Shown: piece after piece, positions 50,234 through 59,387 of the stretch | Numbering within the stretch: position 1 is the stretch's first letter | Layout of the letters: each line of letters starts with the position of its first letter | Assembly: GCF_041224595.1 (NCBI RefSeq) | Contig: NZ_JBGFGN010000162.1 | Coordinates: forward strand, 1 to 64,000 | From: Donghicola sp041224595 | GTDB lineage: Bacteria; Pseudomonadota; Alphaproteobacteria; Rhodobacterales; Rhodobacteraceae | DNA length: 64,000 nt | Reading direction: 5' to 3' | The notes under the pieces: model-generated | Databases searched by the model: none | Seen by the model: the letters and a program-made list of their open reading frames with translations, nothing else | What the model was told of the DNA's origin: nothing | Program-made: the position numbers and the translations under genes

Positions 50234-52127
50234 CCGTTGGGGCGTCCTCGGTCACTTCGGTTGTTGCTTCATCTGCGCTGTTATCGGCCTCAGATTCAAG
50301 ACCTTCTTCAGCTTCAGCGGGTGTTTCATTTGTCAGCATTCGGAATTCGATGCGACGGTTGGCTTCTCGGCCCTCTTCGGATTCGTTATCCGCGATGGGA
50401 TTGGCTTCGCCATATCCCTTTGACACAAAACCTGAAACCAAGACCCGACGATTCATCAGTTCGCTCAGAACGGACGAGGCGCGGCTTTCGGATAAGGACT
50501 GGTTCATCTCTTCGCGTCCTTGGCTGTCGGTATATCCTGCGATTTCCATCTGGAAGGGCGGGCATTCTTGCAGGACTTCGGCGATTCGATCCATCGTCGT
50601 CAACGAGTCCGCCGAGATTGTTGCTGAGCCGGGTTCGAAGGTGATTTTGTTTGCGGCGTTGAGCCTTTGAATGGAAACGACACACTCTTCGGGGGTCGGA
50701 ATGTTGGCCAGCGGATCAAGCATTTCGTCGTATTTCACATCGATCGAGAAATCGGCACCGTCGCCCAATTTCTCCGAGAGAATGCGCGCGATATCTGCGC
50801 TCGCGGTTTCGATGCCGGTGTTGCCTTGGACCGATATTTCCGTAGCTGTCACGTGGGCAGTGCCGTCATGCAACTGATCCAGCGCCTCGAGTGCGGCCAG
50901 AACGCGCAGCCCCCAGCCAGAAGGAAGCGCCTCGTCAATCCGCGCGGCCATCTCGACAGAGTTCGCACCAAAGCGCGCGCGTGCATAGCTTTCGGTTGTT
51001 CGGCGGGTCAACTCGTCGTTGATCCGCCCCGACAACAGAACGTCGCCTTCTTCATTCAGGGTCGCATTGAAGTCGAGCGGCCCCTCGCCCTCTTGGCCCG
51101 TTTCGGGCAAAACGGCATGGAGGGTGAAAACCTCGGGCAGATCGTTCTCTAGTTTGCCGACGACGCGGTCAAACACGGCTTGGTCAGTCCCCTCGGCAGC
51201 CAGCATGCTTATATCCGCATCAGAGATCGTCAAAGATCCCTGACCCAGCTGCGCCAGCCCGTTCATAGAAAGCACAGCCGCATCCCCCCACAAGATCGAA
51301 GGCGATCCAAGGCCGACAGTGCATTTTGCCTCTGCGGAGATACCAAGCGCGACGGCGGTACGCATAATCTCGCGGCGGGCTTCCTCGGTATCTGCGGTAC
51401 AGGCATCAAACCGGCTGCCTTCGTCGTCGCGCACCATCCGCAGGGTAAAGGGCGTGATCACGGGGCGGGGCGCTGTAATGTCCAAAATGACCTTGAGCCC
51501 TGCCGGCGTCGCGCGGCGCAAATCCGCTTCGGCGCGACGCTTAGCGTTTATGCTGTCGGTGATCGCTTTGACCACCACTTCGTCCGCCGAGATCGAGATT
51601 TTCGATCGCGGCAAGTTGGCCAGTGCATTTTCGGCAAATCGCAGTGCGCGTTCCCAGCCCTTGGGCACGGGATAATTCGCAGTCTGGAGCAGGTCAGTGA
51701 CCTCGCCATCAGTTTTTTCTGCGACGCTCTGCAAGATTGCATCGCGATCAGTTTTCGCGGGGATTAGACCGATCAGAGATGTGCCGCTGTCGTTGCGCAA
51801 GAGCTCAATCGAGAAATGCGGGGCCGTCACGCGGACCGAACGTTTGACCGACATCTTGTCGGCCACACGGGTACCATCAACCACGCTGGAGGCGACGTTC
51901 ACCGCGCTGAACCGTTGTGCTTCGCTGGGAGCTTCGCCGAATAGCAAAACTTGTAGGCCATCTGCTTCGACTTCGGCCCAGTCGAGCCCGGCATCGTCTA
52001 GGGCTGATCGGATAGAGAGTTCAGAGTTCTCTTCCATCACTGTGGCAGCCTTGTCCGCTCCAAAATAGGCTAGTCCCGCCGCTGCACTGAAAAAACCGAT
52101 GATGATCACAAACGACTTCAGCCGCAT
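50220..52127 (-). CDS. OmpA-family envelope protein with BON-like repeats
   Basis: A 635-aa protein. An N-terminal membrane anchor (LKSFVIIIGFFSAAAGLAYFG) leads into BON-like alpha/beta repeats (LSIRSALDDAGLDWAEVEADGLQV), a long periplasmic region, and a C-terminal OmpA peptidoglycan-binding domain (about 490-597: EIAGYTDSQGREEMNQSLSE, GYGEANPIADN). A tail of about 38 acidic residues ends it. It could tether a membrane complex to the cell wall; no beta-barrel is evident. It overlaps the coiled-coil gene downstream. Confidence 0.78.
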   Translation of the reverse strand: MRLKSFVIIIGFFSAAAGLAYFGADKAATVMEENSELSIRSALDDAGLDWAEVEADGLQVLLFGEAPSEAQRFSAVNVASSVVDGTRVADKMSVKRSVRVTAPHFSIELLRNDSGTSLIGLIPAKTDRDAILQSVAEKTDGEVTDLLQTANYPVPKGWERALRFAENALANLPRSKISISADEVVVKAITDSINAKRRAEADLRRATPAGLKVILDITAPRPVITPFTLRMVRDDEGSRFDACTADTEEARREIMRTAVALGISAEAKCTVGLGSPSILWGDAAVLSMNGLAQLGQGSLTISDADISMLAAEGTDQAVFDRVVGKLENDLPEVFTLHAVLPETGQEGEGPLDFNATLNEEGDVLLSGRINDELTRRTTESYARARFGANSVEMAARIDEALPSGWGLRVLAALEALDQLHDGTAHVTATEISVQGNTGIETASADIARILSEKLGDGADFSIDVKYDEMLDPLANIPTPEECVVSIQRLNAANKITFEPGSATISADSLTTMDRIAEVLQECPPFQMEIAGYTDSQGREEMNQSLSESRASSVLSELMNRRVLVSGFVSKGYGEANPIADNESEEGREANRRIEFRMLTNETPAEAEEGLESEADNSADEATTEVTEDAPTDEPD

Positions 52128-52189
52128 CGAGACGTCCTTTGGTTACTGGCCCTGCGCAAGGGTCTAGGGGTTTGGGGCCGAAGGATCAA

Positions 52190-53152
52190 TCAAACGAACA
52201 GGGCGCAGGCGAAAAACAGCACAGGCAACAGGCCTGCATTTCGGTTCGCGCGAAAGAGCTCCAGACAAATCTCGGGATCGTTAATGGCCAGTTTGCGCAG
52301 TTGCCAGATCAGGTGCCAAGCCATTGCCCATGCTGCACCAAGTGCGATGACAAATCGCAAAACATGTGCCTGTGGGAGCGCTAGGATGATCGCAAAGGTC
52401 AACAGGACCACGGTCAACGCCATAAAGATGCGCAGGATGCGCGGGCTGTTCTCTCCGAACAGGCGGGCGGTGGATTTTACGCCGATCAATGCGTCGTCCT
52501 CGGTGTCTTGGTGCGCGTAGATCGTGTCGTAGAAAATCGTCCACGCCATACCCGAGAAGTAGAGTATTACAGCGGGCCACCCGAGCGTTCCGGTCACAGC
52601 GGCCCATCCCAGCAAGGCGCCCCAGTTGAAGGCGATCCCGAGGAAGACTTGCGGCCACCAAGTGAAGCGTTTGGCGAACGGATAGACACAGACAGGCGCG
52701 AGTGACAGCACACCAAGGAAAATCGCGGTCGGATGAAGGGTCAACAGCAGGCCAAATGCCACGAGCGCTTGGACCACCATCCAGATTGCGGCCTGTTTGA
52801 CGGTTACTTGTCCCGACGGGATGGGGCGGGACCGTGTGCGGGCGACCTCGGCATCGTATTTCCGGTCGGTGATGTCGTTCCACGTACACCCGGCGGCGCG
52901 CATTAGAAACGCGCCGATCGCGCAGACGATCATGACCCAAGCAGCGGTCCACGAGAACGATCCGACATGCAGACTGGCCAACAGGACCGACCACCAGCAC
53001 GGCAGCAGCAGCAGCCATGTCCCCGCCGGACGATCCGCGCGGCTCAGGCGCAGATAGGGGCGCGTGGCTGGGGGTGCAAGTCGGTCCACCCAGTTGCCGA
53101 CCGAATCCGCAACGGTGCCTGCACCCTCTGGCGCTTGGTTCTGAGCGGGCAT
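52190..53152 (-). CDS. ubiA: 4-hydroxybenzoate polyprenyltransferase
   Basis: UbiA (320 aa) prenylates 4-hydroxybenzoate in ubiquinone synthesis. The two Asp-rich prenyl-diphosphate motifs are visible: NDITDRKYD (92-100) and DTIYAHQDTEDD. About eight TM helices follow. The start at 53152 has GGAGG seven bases upstream. The CATATG at 53150-53155 makes it back-to-back with the divergent rsmE. Confidence 0.94.
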   Translation of the reverse strand: MPAQNQAPEGAGTVADSVGNWVDRLAPPATRPYLRLSRADRPAGTWLLLLPCWWSVLLASLHVGSFSWTAAWVMIVCAIGAFLMRAAGCTWNDITDRKYDAEVARTRSRPIPSGQVTVKQAAIWMVVQALVAFGLLLTLHPTAIFLGVLSLAPVCVYPFAKRFTWWPQVFLGIAFNWGALLGWAAVTGTLGWPAVILYFSGMAWTIFYDTIYAHQDTEDDALIGVKSTARLFGENSPRILRIFMALTVVLLTFAIILALPQAHVLRFVIALGAAWAMAWHLIWQLRKLAINDPEICLELFRANRNAGLLPVLFFACALFV

Positions 53153-53164
53153 ATGGTGGCCTCC

Positions 53165-53890
53165 ATGTCGACGAACGCAAAAATCCGCCTCTATGTAGAG
53201 CAGCCCTTGGGTCAGGGGCAATCCATTCCCTTGTCACGAGATCAGGCGCATTACCTGTTCGGCGTGATGCGCCTGAGTGTCGGTGCTCATGTGCTGCTGT
53301 TCGATGGCGAAAATGGCGAATGGCTGGTCGAAGTCGTCGAGGCCGGTAAACGCGGCGGCACTTTGACCTGTCTTGAGCAGACCAAGCCCCTACAGATGCC
53401 GCCCGATCTGTGGCTCATGTTTGCCCCAATCAAAAAGGCCCGCACTGATTTTATCGTCGAAAAAGCAGCGGAAATGGGGGCTGCGCGGATCATGCCTGTG
53501 CAAACCGATTTCACGAACTCCGAACGCATCCGTCAGGATCGTTTGCAAGCCCATGCGGTCGAGGCCGCCGAGCAATGCGGCGGCACCTTTGTGCCTGAAG
53601 TGACGGAGCTGCAAAAGCTGGACCGACTGCTCGCTGAGTGGCCCGCGGACCGTCAACTCATGTTCTGTGACGAGGCCCGCGTGGGCGAAGCGCTTGGCCT
53701 TGGTGATGTCTCGTGTGGCCCGTGGGCCATCCTGATCGGACCCGAGGGCGGCTTTTCCGACGTGGAACGCAATCGTCTGTCCTCTTTGGCGCAGGCTCGT
53801 GTGGTCAGTCTGGGTCCCCGCATCCTGCGGGCAGACACTGCGGCTGTGGCTGCGATGACCCTGTGGCAACAGCAACTCGGCGACTGGTAA
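53165..53890 (+). CDS. rsmE: 16S rRNA m3U1498 methyltransferase RsmE
   Basis: RsmE (241 aa) is a SPOUT-class methyltransferase. KIRLYVEQPLGQGQ is the PUA-like N-terminus, EKAAEMGA and the knot GPWAILIGPEGGFSDVE plus LGPRILRADTA are diagnostic. The start MSTNAKIRLY at 53165 gives the usual length; an ATG at 53153, abutting the divergent ubiA start, would add four residues. Neither has a strong ribosome site. Confidence 0.92.
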   Translation: MSTNAKIRLYVEQPLGQGQSIPLSRDQAHYLFGVMRLSVGAHVLLFDGENGEWLVEVVEAGKRGGTLTCLEQTKPLQMPPDLWLMFAPIKKARTDFIVEKAAEMGAARIMPVQTDFTNSERIRQDRLQAHAVEAAEQCGGTFVPEVTELQKLDRLLAEWPADRQLMFCDEARVGEALGLGDVSCGPWAILIGPEGGFSDVERNRLSSLAQARVVSLGPRILRADTAAVAAMTLWQQQLGDW

Positions 53891-53893
53891 AGC

Positions 53894-54823
53894 GTGTCGT
53901 CTTGGATGGATCCTAGCAAGGAATTAGATCTCCTTGCCGATCTGCGTGCCCTCTTGGACAAAGCGGCCTTCGCGCCCCGGTCAAAGCTCGTCGCAGTCCT
54001 GAAAAACGGAGAGGACGCGCTCGTTGCCTTTGGCACCTTCGGTGACAAACTGGCAATCTTCAAAGTCTACCGCACCCAGGATGCTAGAGAACTGGTTCAG
54101 AGCGCAAGTACCGCTCTGGCAGACTACGCTGCCCGCCTTGGGGAACACGACGATCTGGGGATCGTTGCTGCGCTGGCTTCCGCGCCAGAATTGGGCCTTC
54201 TGATCATGGAGTTCGCAGAAGGTACCCAAGTGAGCCGCACCCCCGAACGGTTGGACATCGATCAGACTGCATTGATGCAACGCGCCGCGCGCTGGCTGAT
54301 CGCATGTGCCGGAACGGACACCATCGCACGCGCCTTCGCGCCGAACAAAGCGCTGCGAAAGTTGGAAGAGCCAGTCGCACATTTGGACCCACAGCAGGCG
54401 CCAGAGTGCATCGCACTTTTCAATAGCCTCAAAAAACAGAGACCCGGACTGCGGGGGCACCCTTTGATTTGGGGGCCGACCCATGGAGACTTTGCTCCTG
54501 TGAACTTGATGGATGACGGGAAGCGTATGATGGCGTTCGACGTTCAGGGTCTGCCCAGATTGCCATTGCTGAAACCAGCGACGAACTTTCTTGTTGCTCG
54601 CGATCTCAAGCGACCTGTCCGGGACGCATTGCGGTGGGGCCTTGATGCCCAAACCACCAGCGATTTCTTCGAGGCTTTCGGACAGCATATCCCGATTGAC
54701 GACAATGCGATTCGGTTTTTCGTGGGCCACGGGATGCTGAGACGGCTCCTTTTCGACAATTTCAAAGGGAATGGCCGCGAAAACGCCAAGGTTCGCGTGC
54801 AGAATTATCTGGATGAAGTGTAG
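53894..54823 (+). CDS. APH-like phosphotransferase (unknown substrate)
   Basis: A protein of 309 aa (GTG at 53894) or 305 aa (ATG at 53906) with the APH/choline-kinase fold signature THGDFAPVN (catalytic Asp199, Asn204) and a metal-binding Asp216 (AFDVQG). Overall resemblance is weak, so the substrate is unknown; it may be a sugar, choline or small-molecule kinase. It starts 3 bases after rsmE. Confidence 0.7.
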   Translation: MSSWMDPSKELDLLADLRALLDKAAFAPRSKLVAVLKNGEDALVAFGTFGDKLAIFKVYRTQDARELVQSASTALADYAARLGEHDDLGIVAALASAPELGLLIMEFAEGTQVSRTPERLDIDQTALMQRAARWLIACAGTDTIARAFAPNKALRKLEEPVAHLDPQQAPECIALFNSLKKQRPGLRGHPLIWGPTHGDFAPVNLMDDGKRMMAFDVQGLPRLPLLKPATNFLVARDLKRPVRDALRWGLDAQTTSDFFEAFGQHIPIDDNAIRFFVGHGMLRRLLFDNFKGNGRENAKVRVQNYLDEV

Positions 54824-54899
54824 GACGAGAGTTGCGTGGTTGGAATCTCCGGTCAGACTCTTACATCGACTGTAACGCACCGCTTAAGTCAGAGGCCCG

Positions 54900-55406
54900 A
54901 TGATACGCACAGAAGCCAAAGACGCCCTAATACGTTGGCGGGGCGTGATCGCTGCGGCCTTGATCGGCGCGTTTGGAATGCGTCTTTTGCTCGCAAGCTT
55001 CGGAATTATGCCTTGGATCGGCGGTCTGTTGGTGGCGCTGTCGGTCGTCATGCTGTTCGCCAGCCTCCAGCGGATGCGGTTTTTCTCTGGCCATGACGGA
55101 CCTGGTGTTGTGCAGATCGTCGAGGGGCAACTTTCGTATTTCGGTCCGCTGGACGGGGGCATCGTGTCCTTGACAGAGATGAATAAGATTGAACTTGATC
55201 CCACCAGCCAACCAGCGTGCTGGCGCTTCTTCCAAGGAGGGCAAACACCGGTTCACATACCTGTGAATGCCGAGGGCGCAGAACAGCTATTTGATATATT
55301 TGCAAGGCTCCCGGGCATTGACACCGGCCGTATGCTGGACGAGTTGCGCGGAAACGCACAGAAGCCTGTTGTGATTTGGCGCAAGGACGACTTGCGGCTG
55401 CATTGA
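54900..55406 (+). CDS. Two-TM membrane protein of unknown function
   Basis: A 168-aa protein. Two TM segments (about 14-30 and 36-56) lie at the N-terminus, followed by a soluble domain. Residues PGVVQIVEGQLSYFGPLDGG and VPVNAEGAEQLFDIFARLPG resemble PH-like membrane-protein folds, but this is only an impression. It lies between the APH-like kinase and gshA. Function unknown. Confidence 0.65.
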   Translation: MIRTEAKDALIRWRGVIAAALIGAFGMRLLLASFGIMPWIGGLLVALSVVMLFASLQRMRFFSGHDGPGVVQIVEGQLSYFGPLDGGIVSLTEMNKIELDPTSQPACWRFFQGGQTPVHIPVNAEGAEQLFDIFARLPGIDTGRMLDELRGNAQKPVVIWRKDDLRLH

Positions 55407-55467
55407 CTTGGGCTACAAAACGGGCGCAGGTGTTGACCTTAATTTCTGACAAAAGCGGAGTGCGCCG

Positions 55468-56838
55468 ATGTCCATCCCCCAGTCCGGTGGCGGCCTAATC
55501 GAAGATCAAAGCCAGCTGGCCGAATACCTCGCCTCGGGGTGTAAGCCGCGTGAAGATTGGCGGATCGGGACCGAGCACGAAAAGTTCGGATACTGCAAAG
55601 ACAGCCTACGCCCGCTGCCCTATGAAGGCCCGCGCTCCATTCTGGCCGTTCTCGAAGGCCTGCGCGATCGCCATGGCTGGGACCCCGTCCTAGAAGGGGA
55701 CAAGCTGATCGGCCTGACCAAAGATGGCGCGAACGTGAGCCTCGAGCCCGGCGGCCAGCTGGAACTGTCCGGCGCGCCGCTTGAGACGATTCACCAGACC
55801 TGTGACGAGGTGAACCAACACCTGCGCGACGTCAAAGATATCGCGGATGAAGTGGGCGTAGGGTTTATTGGCCTTGGCGCTGCGCCGATCTGGTCGTTCG
55901 ACGACATGCCCCGCATGCCCAAGGGCCGGTATCGCCTGATGACAGACTACATGGACAAAGTCGGCACCATGGGCAAATCCATGATGTACCGGACCTGCAC
56001 GGTTCAGGTGAACCTCGATTTCGATACCGAAGCGGACATGGTGCAAAAGATGCGCGTGGCGCTTGCCCTGCAGCCCGTTGCAACCGCGCTCTTTGCGAAC
56101 TCTCCTTTCTTTGACGGTCAGCCGAATGGCCACAAGAGCTGGCGCAGCCGCGTGTGGCGCGATCTGGACAGCAGCCGGACCGGTATGCTGCCCTTCGTTT
56201 TCGAAGAGGGTTTCGGGTTCGAGCGCTGGGTCGACTACGCGCTCGATGTGCCGATGTACTTCGTCTACCGCGACGGGAAATACATCGACGCGCTCGGCCA
56301 GTCTTTCCGCGACTTCCTAAAGGGCGAGCTGCCCGCACTGCCCGGCGAGAAGCCGACGCTATCGGATTGGGCAGACCACCTGACCACCATCTTCCCCGAA
56401 GCGCGCGTGAAGAAATTTATCGAGATGCGCGGTGCGGACGGTGGCCCATGGCGCCGCCTGTGCGCGCTGCCCGCGTTCTGGGTTGGCCTGATGTACGACC
56501 AATCCGCGCTCGATGCGGCGTGGGATCTGTGCAAGGACTTTACCGCTCCGCAGCGCGAGGCTCTGCGCATCGCGGCATCTGAACAGGGGCTCCAAGCTCA
56601 GGTAGACGGTATCAACATGTTGGATCTGGCCCGCAACGTGGTCGATATCGCCGAGGGCGGCTTGAAAGCCCGCGGCAAAGAAGGTGCGGGTGGTCTGGTG
56701 CCAGACGAGACGCACTTCTTGAACGCTCTGAAAGAGAGCATCGAGTCGGGCAAAACACCCGCCGATGAACTTCTGGATCGCTACAATGGCGAGTGGGGCG
56801 GAGACTTGACCCGCATTTACCAAGACTTCAGCTACTAA
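55468..56838 (+). CDS. gshA: Glutamate-cysteine ligase (plant/alphaproteobacterial type)
   Basis: GshA (456 aa) makes gamma-glutamylcysteine, first step of glutathione synthesis. IGTEHEKFGY, GGQLELSGAPLETIHQTCDEV and MYRTCTVQVNLDF are characteristic of the plant-like class with metal- and substrate-binding acidic residues. It stands alone on the plus strand and ends near repeat copy B, which may terminate it. Confidence 0.94.
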   Translation: MSIPQSGGGLIEDQSQLAEYLASGCKPREDWRIGTEHEKFGYCKDSLRPLPYEGPRSILAVLEGLRDRHGWDPVLEGDKLIGLTKDGANVSLEPGGQLELSGAPLETIHQTCDEVNQHLRDVKDIADEVGVGFIGLGAAPIWSFDDMPRMPKGRYRLMTDYMDKVGTMGKSMMYRTCTVQVNLDFDTEADMVQKMRVALALQPVATALFANSPFFDGQPNGHKSWRSRVWRDLDSSRTGMLPFVFEEGFGFERWVDYALDVPMYFVYRDGKYIDALGQSFRDFLKGELPALPGEKPTLSDWADHLTTIFPEARVKKFIEMRGADGGPWRRLCALPAFWVGLMYDQSALDAAWDLCKDFTAPQREALRIAASEQGLQAQVDGINMLDLARNVVDIAEGGLKARGKEGAGGLVPDETHFLNALKESIESGKTPADELLDRYNGEWGGDLTRIYQDFSY

Positions 56839-56861
56839 GATTTTGGCCCGCCGCGTACCTT

Positions 56862-56910
56862 GAGTATTTAGACAAAGCAGAAAGAAAGGCTTCTTTTTGC
56901 TTTAATACTC
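56862..56910. repeat. Dispersed imperfect-palindrome repeat, copy B
   Basis: GAGTATTTAGACAAAGCAG (from 56862) mirrors CTTTTTGCTTTAATACTC (to 56910); copy A is at 30027-30088. Here it lies between convergent gshA and plsY, flanked by GC-rich GGCC arms, so it could be a bidirectional terminator. Confidence 0.6.
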
Positions 56911-56931
56911 GCAGCGCGCGGCCAGCCAGTG

Positions 56932-57540
56932 TCACTTCTGCCCGATCTTGGGTTCTGTGCCTCCCATCAGGCGCGAAATGTTCGCAGCGTGGCGGTAGTA
57001 GATCAGCACCGCCAGCGCGATCGCCAATCCGACCAGTTGTGGCGCCCCCAGCACATAAGCCCAAATTGGTCCCAGTGCTGCAGCGACAAGTGCGGACAAT
57101 GAAGAGATTTTCAGCGTCTTTGCGGTCACCAGCCACGAGAGGCAGCACGCGATTCCTGCGGGCCAGAACAGCGCGAGCATGGTACCGAGGTAAGTCGCAA
57201 CGCCTTTGCCGCCGTTGAACTTCAGCCAAATCGGGAAGCAGTGCCCAAAGAACGCGGCAAGGCCCGCGATCTGCGCCGCATCTGGTCCGATAGCAAAGCG
57301 TGCGATCAGGACGGCGATTGCGCCTTTGCCGCTGTCCAGAACCAAAGTCGCAGCGGCGGCTGGCTTGTTGCCGGTGCGCAAGACGTTGGTGGCGCCGATG
57401 TTTCCTGATCCGATTTGGCGCAGGTCGCCAAGGCCGCAGACACGGGCAATGACCAGACCGAACGGGATAGAGCCAAAGAGATACCCGAGCACCGCCGCGG
57501 CGGCCAGAAGGGTCGGGGCAGAGGTGAAGTCGGGGAACAT
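56932..57540 (-). CDS. plsY: Glycerol-3-phosphate acyltransferase PlsY
   Basis: PlsY (202 aa) uses acyl-phosphate to acylate glycerol-3-phosphate in the inner membrane. The motifs GSGNIGATNVLR (44-55) and WLKFNGGKGVAT are intact. The start MFPDFTSAPTLL at 57540 lies 1 base from the pyrC-like stop; longer frames overlap that gene. Confidence 0.95.
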   Translation of the reverse strand: MFPDFTSAPTLLAAAAVLGYLFGSIPFGLVIARVCGLGDLRQIGSGNIGATNVLRTGNKPAAAATLVLDSGKGAIAVLIARFAIGPDAAQIAGLAAFFGHCFPIWLKFNGGKGVATYLGTMLALFWPAGIACCLSWLVTAKTLKISSLSALVAAALGPIWAYVLGAPQLVGLAIALAVLIYYRHAANISRLMGGTEPKIGQK

Positions 57541-57541
57541 A

Positions 57542-58825
57542 TCAGAGCGCTCCGTAGACGAAATTGCCGCCGACGATCGTGGCGCGGACACGGCCTTCCA
57601 TGCGGGCGCCGTCGAAAGGGGTGTTCTTGGATTTGGAATTCAGGCGCCAACGGTCCAACACGAAAGGCGCATCGGGATCAAAGACGACCAGATCGGCAGG
57701 CGCGTCCGGCGACAGGCGGCCTGAGGGCAAGCCGAGGCGTTTGGATGGGTTCAGTGACATGGCTCGGAACAGGGTCGGCAGGTCCAATTGGCCCGCGTGA
57801 TACAGGCGCATCGCAGCGGGCAGCAGCGTTTCCAGACCGACGGCACCGCTTGCCGCTTCTTCGAAGGGCAGGCGTTTGCTCTCTTCGTCCTGCGGGGTGT
57901 GCATCGAGCAGACGATGTCGATCAGTCCCGAGGCGACGGCTTCGATCGCGGCTTGGCGATCCTCTTCATCGCGTAGGGGCGGGGTGACTTTGAAGAACGT
58001 CCGGTAGTCGGCAACGTCCAGCACGTTCAAGGTCAGGTGGTGGATCGAGATGCCTGCGGTGATATCCAGACCGTTGCGCTTGGCGCGTTCCAGCGCGGGC
58101 AGCGCGCGGGCAGTCGTGATCTGGTCAGCATGGTATTTCGCGCCGGTCATTTCCAGAAGGGCGATGTCGCGATCCAGTCCCATGCGCTCGGCCATCGGGC
58201 TGACCGAAGGCAAGCCGCGCAGCGTGGCGAATTTGCCGCCCGTGATGCAAGCGCCCGAGGACAGGCCCGGCTCTTGGGGGTGACCGATGACCAGCGCGTC
58301 AAGGCTGCGGGCATACGTCAGTGCGCGGCTCAGAACTTTGGTGTTCTGGATCACGCGCGTGGTGTCGGTGAAGGCAACGGCGCCAGCGTCCAGCAAGAAC
58401 CCGATTTCCGTCATTTCCTCGCCGCGAAGGCCCTTGGTCAGGGCGGCCATGGAGTGCATGCGGACGGGCGTGACTTCGCGGGCGCGTCGTGTGACGAACT
58501 CCAGCGTTTCGGGCGTGTCGATGACGGGGTTGGTGTCAGGGCGGGTCGCGATGGTGGTCACGCCGCCCGCCGCTGCGGCCAAGCCTGCGGTTTTGAAGCT
58601 TTCCTTGTGGCGCTCGCCGGGTTCGCAGACTTTGACGCCGATATCGACGATGCCGGGGGCGACGCACATGCCGTCGCAGTCATAGGTCTGATCCACACGC
58701 GGGGCAGGGGCTGCGCCCTCTTTGCCAGTGGCAAGGATGCGACCGCCGTCATAGGCCAGCCAGCCGCGGTATTCGGTGCCTGCTTCGGGGTCGATCAGGC
58801 GGGCGTTGGTGAGCAGAGTGGTCAT
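57542..58825 (-). CDS. pyrC: Dihydroorotase-like protein lacking most catalytic residues (PyrC' type)
   Basis: A 427-aa amidohydrolase of the dihydroorotase fold, adjacent to pyrB. Key positions differ from active type-I enzymes: the N-terminal HxH metal site reads Gly63-Val-Lys65 (VDIGVKVCEPG), the HVS histidine is replaced (KYHADQITT), and the DHAPH catalytic motif reads SMHTPQD. His182 (GHPQE) remains. Thus it is likely inactive, comparable to the PyrC' partners of aspartate transcarbamoylase known in pseudomonads, with a true pyrC elsewhere. It is coupled to plsY (1 base) and follows the tail-anchored protein gene. Confidence 0.85.
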   Translation of the reverse strand: MTTLLTNARLIDPEAGTEYRGWLAYDGGRILATGKEGAAPAPRVDQTYDCDGMCVAPGIVDIGVKVCEPGERHKESFKTAGLAAAAGGVTTIATRPDTNPVIDTPETLEFVTRRAREVTPVRMHSMAALTKGLRGEEMTEIGFLLDAGAVAFTDTTRVIQNTKVLSRALTYARSLDALVIGHPQEPGLSSGACITGGKFATLRGLPSVSPMAERMGLDRDIALLEMTGAKYHADQITTARALPALERAKRNGLDITAGISIHHLTLNVLDVADYRTFFKVTPPLRDEEDRQAAIEAVASGLIDIVCSMHTPQDEESKRLPFEEAASGAVGLETLLPAAMRLYHAGQLDLPTLFRAMSLNPSKRLGLPSGRLSPDAPADLVVFDPDAPFVLDRWRLNSKSKNTPFDGARMEGRVRATIVGGNFVYGAL

Positions 58826-58856
58826 GCCGCTGGGTCCGTTCGTTTAGGGCGTGCGA

Positions 58857-59387
58857 TCAGGCGGCCAGCCAAAGGGCTAGCGCGATCAGCAGCGCAATCA
58901 GAAAGATGGCGAGAAGGGTCGGGAATTTCTTGCGCGGGGCGACTGGGTCAGATTCCACGCCGGTCAGTACACCTTGGGACGATTCCTGCGGCAGGCTTTC
59001 GAAGACCACAGGGGGGACGTCCTCGGGGTATTCGCCAATCAGGGTCAGACGCGGATCAAGGGTTAGATCGTGCTCGCGGCCGGCAAAGGCAGCGGACATC
59101 AGGATCATCACATGCCCGTCCAGCGCATTCAGGCGGGCGCGGTCGGGGGCGAGCACATCCTCGGCGATGCCTTGGCCCTCGATCAGGTAGCCAACTAGGC
59201 CGAGCCCTTCGAGATCGCTGATGGGGAACACCTCGACATACTGGGGGTCGATCAGGTCGATCCCGAGCAGTTCAGAAACCTTGGTGTTCACTTCGAGGTA
59301 GGGCTGGACCTCGAACGCATCCATCGAGAGGGCAAAGACGCGGATTGCGCCGGCCTCGTTCTCTTTGATGTGCAGGGTCTGGGTCAT
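58857..59387 (-). CDS. Tail-anchored protein between pyrB and the pyrC-like gene
   Basis: A 176-aa protein not recognised. A soluble N-terminal domain of about 145 residues has no familiar motif; residues 151-154 (PRKK) precede a single C-terminal TM (155-175, FPTLLAIFLIALLIALALWL), giving a tail-anchor. Its ATG overlaps the pyrB stop by 4 bases. It may membrane-localise or modulate the ATCase complex; this is inference from position only. Confidence 0.7.
   Translation of the reverse strand: MTQTLHIKENEAGAIRVFALSMDAFEVQPYLEVNTKVSELLGIDLIDPQYVEVFPISDLEGLGLVGYLIEGQGIAEDVLAPDRARLNALDGHVMILMSAAFAGREHDLTLDPRLTLIGEYPEDVPPVVFESLPQESSQGVLTGVESDPVAPRKKFPTLLAIFLIALLIALALWLAA

Noticed and set aside
58037..59221. 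394-codon plus-strand frame opposite the pyrC-like gene and the tail-anchored ORF
   Set aside because: Antisense to supported genes, compositionally random and without a good ribosome site.
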